Shown here: piece after piece, positions 58,924 to 64,000 of the stretch | Numbering within the stretch: position 1 is the first letter of the stretch | Layout: each line of letters begins with the position of its first letter | Origin: Rhodobiaceae bacterium UBA7804 | GTDB taxonomy: Bacteria; Pseudomonadota; Alphaproteobacteria; Parvibaculales; Parvibaculaceae | Direction of reading: 5' to 3' | DNA length: 64,000 nucleotides | NCBI GenBank assembly: GCA_002480495.1 | Contig: DLCG01000008.1 | Span: 1 to 64,000, forward strand | Made by a program: the position numbers and the translations under genes | The notes under the pieces: model-generated | Seen by the model: the letters and a program-made list of their open reading frames with translations, nothing else | Databases searched by the model: none | What the model was told of the DNA's origin: nothing

Positions 58924-61701
58924 CTAGTAGAGGCCGCCGGTGCCGGAGTCGATATTTCCGCCGCCGTCTGACGAATATCCGCCGGAGGGGCCGCCGGAGG
59001 GGCGGTCGGGCTCGCTGCCGCCGGCGCCGGGAATCTCTTCCGTCGGTACGCCGCCTTCGGGAATGGTTCCACGCGCGATACCATCCGCACCCGGACGGCC
59101 GAAGGGGCTGTCCAGGGGGGCGGCGCCCGCGCCGGGCGCATCGCCATTTGCGGGCGGCGTCATGCCGTCATAATCCTCCGGCGCAAGCGGCGCGCCGCCA
59201 TCGAGCACGGCGCCCTGTGGCGGGGCCTCCGGGCCGGAATCCGCGTCATAGGTATCGGACGGGTCCGGCACATTGCCGAAGAGGCCGACGGAGGGCGCGG
59301 AAGATTCGAAGCGCGGCTCCGTTCCTTCCCTGAAAGCCTCGAGGATGATGCCCGACCCCTCGCCATTGGCGAGCTGGCCCGTCTTCGCGTTCACCTTCAC
59401 CAGCGTGATGCCGGGCGGAACGCGGAAGGGAATGGCAGGCTTGCCGCCCACCGCATCCATCATGATCCCGGCAAAGATCGGCGCGGCGGCGCGTCCGCCC
59501 GTTTCGGCGCGGCCGAGCGGCAGCGGCTCGTCGAAGCCGACAAAGACGCCGGCGACGAGATTTGGCGAGAAGCCGACGAACCAGGCATCGCGATTGTCGT
59601 TGGTGGTGCCGGTCTTGCCCGCGAGCGGCACACCGACCTTGCGCGCGGCGGAGCCCGTGCCGCGCTGGACGACGCCTTCGAGCATGGAAACCATCTGATA
59701 GGCGGTTTGCGGGCTTTCGACCTGTTCGCGATTGTCCGGAAGCACAGGCGGCGCGACCTCGCCATTCCCTGCCCGTTCCTTCGCCTCTTCCCAGCTTTCA
59801 TTGCAGGCCGGGCAGTCGCGGTCGTCCTTTCGGTAGATCGTGCGGCCGAAGCGGTCCTGCACGCGGTCGATCAGCGTCGGCGTCACGCGCTTGCCGCCAT
59901 TGTCGAGAATGCCGTAAGCGCCGACGAGACGCATGAGCGTGGTTTCGCCCGCGCCCAGCGCCATGGACAGCACGGGCGGCATGTCGTCGGTGATGCCGAA
60001 GCGGCGCGCATAGTTCGAGACGGTCTGCGGGCCGACATATTGCGCGAGGCGCACCGTCATCAGGTTGCGCGAATGCTCGATGCCGAAGCGGAGCGTGGAC
60101 GGGCCGTTGAAATTCTTCTCGTAGTTTTCCGGCTTCCAGAGGCCGAGATCGCCGCCCTGATCGAGCACGAAGGGCGCATCGAGAACGAGGCTTGCGGGCG
60201 TGAAGCCCTTGTCGAGGGCCGCGGCATAGACGAAGGGCTTGAAGGCGGAGCCGGGCTGGCGGAGCGCCTGCACCGCGCGGTTGAACTCCGACAGGCCGAA
60301 GCTGAAACCGCCCTGCATGGCGAGGACGCGGCCGGTATGCGGGTCCATGGCGACGGCGGCGCCATTCACCGCAGGCACCTGCATCAGCGCATAGTGGACG
60401 GGGTCTTTCTTCTCATCCTCGAAAACGGGCGCGACCCAGACGACATCGCCCACAGAGACGACATCGGAAGGCGATTTCACTTCCGGCCCGAGATGGATGC
60501 GGTTCACGTTTTCGCGCGCCCAGGTCATCTCGGAGAAGGGAATTTCCGCCTTCTCGATTTCCTTCGAGAAGCTGCCATCGCCGAGGCGCTGCGGGCGAAG
60601 GCCGACCGTCACGCCATCCGTCCTCACATCGAGCACGGCGGCGAGCGTCCAGGGTTCGAGATCGGCGGGAACGGACAAGGCGGAAAGCGCCTCCTGCCAG
60701 TTCTGGCCGGGCTCCAGCCGGCTCACGGGACCGCGCCAGCCATGACGCCGGTCATAGGCGATGAGGCCTTCACGGAGCTCACGCGAGACCGTTTCCTGCA
60801 GCTTCGTATCGATGGTGGTGCGGACGGAAAGGCCGCCTTCGTAGAGCTTTTCCTCGCCATACATGTCGAGGAGTTCACGGCGGACCTGCTCCACGAAATA
60901 GGAAGCGTCGCGGATCTGCACGCCGCGGCGGCGAAGCGAGACTTCGAGATCGGTGCTGCGGGCTTCGGCCGCTTCATAGGCGGTGATGAAGCCCTCCTCC
61001 TCCATGCGGGAGATGACCCAGTTGCGCCGCGCGAGCGCGCGTTCGCGGTAGCGATAGGGGTGGTAGTTGTTCGGGCCCTTGGGAAGCGTGGCGAGATAGG
61101 CGGCCTCGGCGACGGAGAGTTCGTCGAGCGGCTTGCCGAAATAGTTGAGCGCGGCGGCGGCGACACCGTAGGAGCCGATGCCGAGATAGATCTCGTTCAG
61201 ATAGAGCTCGAGGATCTGGTCCTTGGTGAAAGCCTGTTCGAGGCGGATCGCGATCAGCGCCTCTTTCAGCTTGCGGTCGAGCGTGACGTCGGAGGAAAGC
61301 AGGAAGTTCTTGGCGACCTGCTGCGTGATCGTGGAGGCGCCGACGAGGCGGCGGTCCTGCATGACGTTCACGACATTGTCGAAGACGGCGCGGACGATGC
61401 CCATCGCATCGACGCCGCCATGGCTGTAGAAATTCTTGTCCTCGGCCGCGAGGAAGGCATCGACCACGCGGGGCGGAATGGCGGAGATGGGAACGTAGAG
61501 GCGGCGCTCGCGCGCGAATTCGCCGATGAGTTCGCCGTCGCCCGCATGCACGCGGGTCATGACCGGCGGTTCGTAATTGGCGAGCCTGGTATAGTCCGGC
61601 AGATCCTGATTGAGGCGCCAGACCATGTAGCCGCCCGCCATCAGCCCGCCGAAGAGAAGCACCAGGCAGACGGCCGCAACGATAGAAAGAACTCTCAGCA
61701 T
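58924..61701 (-). CDS. mrcA: Penicillin-binding protein 1A (bifunctional glycosyltransferase/transpeptidase)
   Basis: This membrane-anchored peptidoglycan synthase has 925 residues. After the N-terminal helix (about 2-26) the glycosyltransferase domain has the catalytic Glu in AAEDKNFYSHGG and the STITQQVAKNF motif. The transpeptidase has SxxK in PGSAFKPFVYA, SxN in HSRNLMT and KTGTT. The last 130 residues are Gly/Pro/Asp-rich and probably disordered, an unusual tail. ATG 61701 has AGGA six bases upstream. It follows amiC and a DUF305 gene on the same strand. Confidence 0.95.
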   Translation of the reverse strand: MLRVLSIVAAVCLVLLFGGLMAGGYMVWRLNQDLPDYTRLANYEPPVMTRVHAGDGELIGEFARERRLYVPISAIPPRVVDAFLAAEDKNFYSHGGVDAMGIVRAVFDNVVNVMQDRRLVGASTITQQVAKNFLLSSDVTLDRKLKEALIAIRLEQAFTKDQILELYLNEIYLGIGSYGVAAAALNYFGKPLDELSVAEAAYLATLPKGPNNYHPYRYRERALARRNWVISRMEEEGFITAYEAAEARSTDLEVSLRRRGVQIRDASYFVEQVRRELLDMYGEEKLYEGGLSVRTTIDTKLQETVSRELREGLIAYDRRHGWRGPVSRLEPGQNWQEALSALSVPADLEPWTLAAVLDVRTDGVTVGLRPQRLGDGSFSKEIEKAEIPFSEMTWARENVNRIHLGPEVKSPSDVVSVGDVVWVAPVFEDEKKDPVHYALMQVPAVNGAAVAMDPHTGRVLAMQGGFSFGLSEFNRAVQALRQPGSAFKPFVYAAALDKGFTPASLVLDAPFVLDQGGDLGLWKPENYEKNFNGPSTLRFGIEHSRNLMTVRLAQYVGPQTVSNYARRFGITDDMPPVLSMALGAGETTLMRLVGAYGILDNGGKRVTPTLIDRVQDRFGRTIYRKDDRDCPACNESWEEAKERAGNGEVAPPVLPDNREQVESPQTAYQMVSMLEGVVQRGTGSAARKVGVPLAGKTGTTNDNRDAWFVGFSPNLVAGVFVGFDEPLPLGRAETGGRAAAPIFAGIMMDAVGGKPAIPFRVPPGITLVKVNAKTGQLANGEGSGIILEAFREGTEPRFESSAPSVGLFGNVPDPSDTYDADSGPEAPPQGAVLDGGAPLAPEDYDGMTPPANGDAPGAGAAPLDSPFGRPGADGIARGTIPEGGVPTEEIPGAGGSEPDRPSGGPSGGYSSDGGGNIDSGTGGLY

Positions 61702-61883
61702 CGGGCGTCCTGCCCCCACTCGATCAACATCCCCGCCCCGGATCAGTAGCTAGAAGCGAATTATGGCACGGTCGCGGCGGCGAAACGACCGGCGCGGCCC
61801 CGTGCTTACATAATAAAGCGCGTATTTACCAAGAAAGCGTTGCCGGATCGCGTGACAGTTTCGACAAGCGGGGCTTCAAGCGC

Positions 61884-62390
61884 CTAGCGGACCGACGAGG
61901 GGGCGGCGCTGCGAGGCGGAAGGTCCGGCGCGGAGTCCGGGGCAGGATTACGCTCCAGATCGGCGATGAGACGCTCCATTTCGCCGATCTCGCGGACCTG
62001 CGCTTCAATGATCTGGTCCGCCAGTTCGCGTACGCGGGGGTCCTGAATATGGGCGCGGCGGCTCGTCATGATCGCGATGGAGTGATGCGGGATCATGGCC
62101 TTCATGAAGGAGACGTCGTCCACTGTTTCCTGGCTGCGGACGAGCCAGAGCGTGCCCGCGAAGACGAGGATGCTGCCTGCGAAAATGGCCAGGTTGAGCT
62201 TCGTGCTGGTGTACATGCCGAGCATGAAGGAGAGCATGACGACCGCCATCGACGCGCCCATGAGGAAAGCCATCCACATGCGCGTCTGGCTGAACCAGAG
62301 GTGATCGAGCGCATAGGTGTTGAGATACATGAGGCCGAACATGACCAGGGTCGAAGTCAGGATCATGGCGCCGAAACGGGTGTAGCTCAT
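61884..62390 (-). CDS. DUF305 membrane protein
   Basis: The protein has 168 residues. Three hydrophobic segments (about 6-24, 34-53 and 60-78) are followed by the DUF305 block MKAMIPHHSIAIMTS with its paired histidines, which may bind metal, and a short helical end. Unlike periplasmic DUF305 proteins it carries membrane helices first. ATG 62390 has GGAGG upstream. It lies between amiC and mrcA, an insertion in the usual pair. Confidence 0.82.
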   Translation of the reverse strand: MSYTRFGAMILTSTLVMFGLMYLNTYALDHLWFSQTRMWMAFLMGASMAVVMLSFMLGMYTSTKLNLAIFAGSILVFAGTLWLVRSQETVDDVSFMKAMIPHHSIAIMTSRRAHIQDPRVRELADQIIEAQVREIGEMERLIADLERNPAPDSAPDLPPRSAAPSSVR

Positions 62391-62461
62391 TGTCGTCCTC
62401 CCTGCGGGGTCGAAAGGAAAACGACGGGAAAAACAGGAAGTTCCGTGAGGCGGCAGAAGGC

Positions 62462-63862
62462 TCAGTTGGGGCCTTCGGCCAGGCGGTCGCCGAAATAGCG
62501 GTCGACGGAGCGCGAGAGCGTCTTCGCCATGGTGGCGCGCCATGCGGGCGAGACGAGCTGCTTTTCATCCTCGGGATTGGTCAGGAAGCCGAGTTCGATG
62601 AGGACCGAGGGCACGTCCGGCGCCTTCAGCACCACGAAGCCGGCGAAACGATGCGCGGGATCGAGGGTGCGCGTCTTCTGGCTCGCATAATCGACGACCG
62701 TGCGCGCGAAACGGGAGGAATAGTTCTTGGTTTCGCGCTGGGCGAGATCGATCAGGATGCCGGTGACTTCAGGGCTCTCGCCCTGCAGGTCGAGGCCCGC
62801 GATGAGGTCGGACTGGTTTTCCTTGCGCGCGAGCGCCGCGGCTTCCTTGTCGGAGGCCGTTTCGGAAAGCGTGTAGATGGACATGCCGCGCACATTCGGC
62901 TTCTGGATCGCGTCGGCATGAACGGAGATGAAGAGATCGGCCTTGTGGCGGCGGGCAATCGCCACGCGCTCGCGCAGCGGGATGAAGATGTCGCTGTCGC
63001 GGGTCAGATGCACGTCATAACGGCCGGTGGAACGAAGCTCCTCGGCAAACTTCTTCGCGAAGGCCAGCACAACATCCTTTTCCTGAACGCCGGAGCGCCC
63101 ATGCGTACCGGGATCGACGCCGCCATGGCCCGCATCGATGACGACGACGCGGCGGCGCTCGAGGCGCTCGGCCGGCGGGCTGACGGGAACGGCGGCAATT
63201 TCGGCGGCCGGAGCGGCGGGACGCGCGCTTTCCGGCAGGCCCGACTTCGCGTTGAAGCTCGCAAGATCGGTCGGGGCGAGGTCGAGCACGATGCGGCGCC
63301 CGAAGCCCGATTGGGGATCGAGCACGAAATCGCGCGAAATCTCGACCGGCAGTTCGGCATCGAGCACGACGCGATAGGTATCCGCCTCGAAGCGGCCATA
63401 GCGATAGCCGGAGACGAAGCCCTTGTGCTTGTCGGCCGGTTCCTCGACGAGCCGGAAGGGAACGCCCTTCACGTCGATGACGACGCGGAAGGGATCGGAA
63501 AGCGTGAAGACGCGATAGTCGGCGGGCGCATCGCCGGAGATTTCCATGACGAAGCGGGTCTGGCTGCCGTGGTCGCCGATGCGGATCGAGGTGACGGCGG
63601 GCCCGCCCTGCGCGGGCGCGGCCGAGGAAGGGGCAAGCGGAACCGCCCCGCCCTCGTCGAGCGCGCCGGTCGAGAGCGCGTCGTTTTCCTGCTGGATCGC
63701 GGCATCCTGCTGGATGGAGGCTTCCCGAAGCTCGCGCTCCAGAAGCTCGGCAAGATCGTCCGCCCGGGCCGGCGAAGAAGCGAAACCGGCGAGCAGGCAC
63801 AGGACGGCAACAAGGCCGAAGCCTGCCATCACTCCCCGCTCAATCTGCCGGTGAAAGCCCAT
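62462..63862 (-). CDS. amiC: N-acetylmuramoyl-L-alanine amidase with AMIN domain (AmiC-like)
   Basis: This periplasmic zinc amidase removes stem peptides from peptidoglycan at division. It has 466 residues. A signal peptide (about 12-35, ending PARADD) is followed by the AMIN septal-targeting domain (about 88-200) and the Amidase_3 domain from about 235: VVVIDAGHGGVDPG with the first zinc histidine, LRERVAIARRHKADLFISVHADA, and the C-terminal catalytic Glu in SVLIELGFLTNPED. It stands upstream of mrcA, the conserved order. Confidence 0.94.
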   Translation of the reverse strand: MGFHRQIERGVMAGFGLVAVLCLLAGFASSPARADDLAELLERELREASIQQDAAIQQENDALSTGALDEGGAVPLAPSSAAPAQGGPAVTSIRIGDHGSQTRFVMEISGDAPADYRVFTLSDPFRVVIDVKGVPFRLVEEPADKHKGFVSGYRYGRFEADTYRVVLDAELPVEISRDFVLDPQSGFGRRIVLDLAPTDLASFNAKSGLPESARPAAPAAEIAAVPVSPPAERLERRRVVVIDAGHGGVDPGTHGRSGVQEKDVVLAFAKKFAEELRSTGRYDVHLTRDSDIFIPLRERVAIARRHKADLFISVHADAIQKPNVRGMSIYTLSETASDKEAAALARKENQSDLIAGLDLQGESPEVTGILIDLAQRETKNYSSRFARTVVDYASQKTRTLDPAHRFAGFVVLKAPDVPSVLIELGFLTNPEDEKQLVSPAWRATMAKTLSRSVDRYFGDRLAEGPN

Positions 63863-64000
63863 TTCCGCCTTCTTCCCCTAGCGACCTGCCCGATCCGCCC
63901 ATACTCCCCGCGGTTCAGAACGGCCCGGCCCGAGGTCCGGGAGAACGCCACTGGAAGCGGGGGCAACCTGCCCGCCCTGACGGGGCTTTCACCCCTGCGA
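63863..64000. other. Window-end non-coding region upstream of amiC
   Basis: These 138 bp hold no gene. The last 70 bases can form small G+C-rich hairpins (GCGGG...CCCGC and GGGG-CTTTCA-CCCC). In related genomes rne lies divergently next to amiC, so this may be its 5' leader; the gene itself is outside the window. Confidence 0.3.

Noticed and set aside
59707..61749. 680-codon open frame antisense to mrcA
   Set aside because: It mirrors the mrcA coding sequence, has no recognisable domain and is a usual artefact of G+C-rich DNA.

Overview
The window is G+C-rich alphaproteobacterial chromosome, nearly all housekeeping. Supporting signs are the clpP-clpX-lon-hupB block, an iscR-led suf operon with two cysteine desulfurases, glnB-glnA, the divergent anmK/tyrS pair, M23 peptidase-bactofilin and the amiC...mrcA...prfB order. 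The mix of a thiolase-like TLP1 protein, tandem enoyl-CoA hydratases, old-yellow-enzyme and aryl-aldehyde dehydrogenase suggests a Hyphomicrobiales/Parvibaculum-like organism (inference, not proven). No phage, insertion sequence or CRISPR array was seen.

Layout: 1-7 kb holds a partial tRNA, an MFS exporter, then the proteostasis block (HU, Lon, ClpX, ClpP, all minus). 7-13.4 kb holds a GNAT acetyltransferase, ornithine decarboxylase with a long leader, trigger factor with a His-rich tail, tRNA-Leu(UAG), the NAD(P)HX repair enzyme and a histidine phosphatase. 13.4-17.4 kb holds a small membrane protein, a thiolase-like protein without the nucleophilic cysteine, an esterase and an aminotransferase. 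17.4-19.7 kb is nitrogen assimilation: two NtrC-like palindromes and a sigma54 promoter drive glnB-glnA. 19.7-34.4 kb is mixed metabolism and signalling: VOC protein, AAA ATPase, DASS transporter, OYE reductase, parE, histidine kinase, DEAD-box helicase, aldehyde dehydrogenase, diguanylate cyclase and two enoyl-CoA hydratases. 34.5-41.8 kb is the iscR-iscS-sufBCDS-sufT-sufA operon, with an IscR-like box over its promoter. 42-50 kb holds a hydrolase, anmK, tyrS, a di-iron protein and a large AsmA-like protein. 50.3-53.9 kb holds a peroxiredoxin, a DUF455 protein and the M23/bactofilin pair.

53.9-64 kb is the most interesting stretch. prfB carries the classical programmed +1 frameshift. Between prfB and mrcA sits an accessory island: a DUF3883 PD-(D/E)XK-like protein, a visibly A+T-rich HEPN (R-x4-H) protein and a BaiN-family flavoprotein whose reading frame offers only an ATT start. 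The island is bordered by palindromic intergenic repeats. The DUF3883-HEPN pair is the best candidate here for an undescribed (perhaps defence-related) module. An orphan PhoB-box-like triple repeat lies next to prfB with no clear target gene. Start codons were moved from the longest open frame wherever a Shine-Dalgarno or family alignment argued for it.
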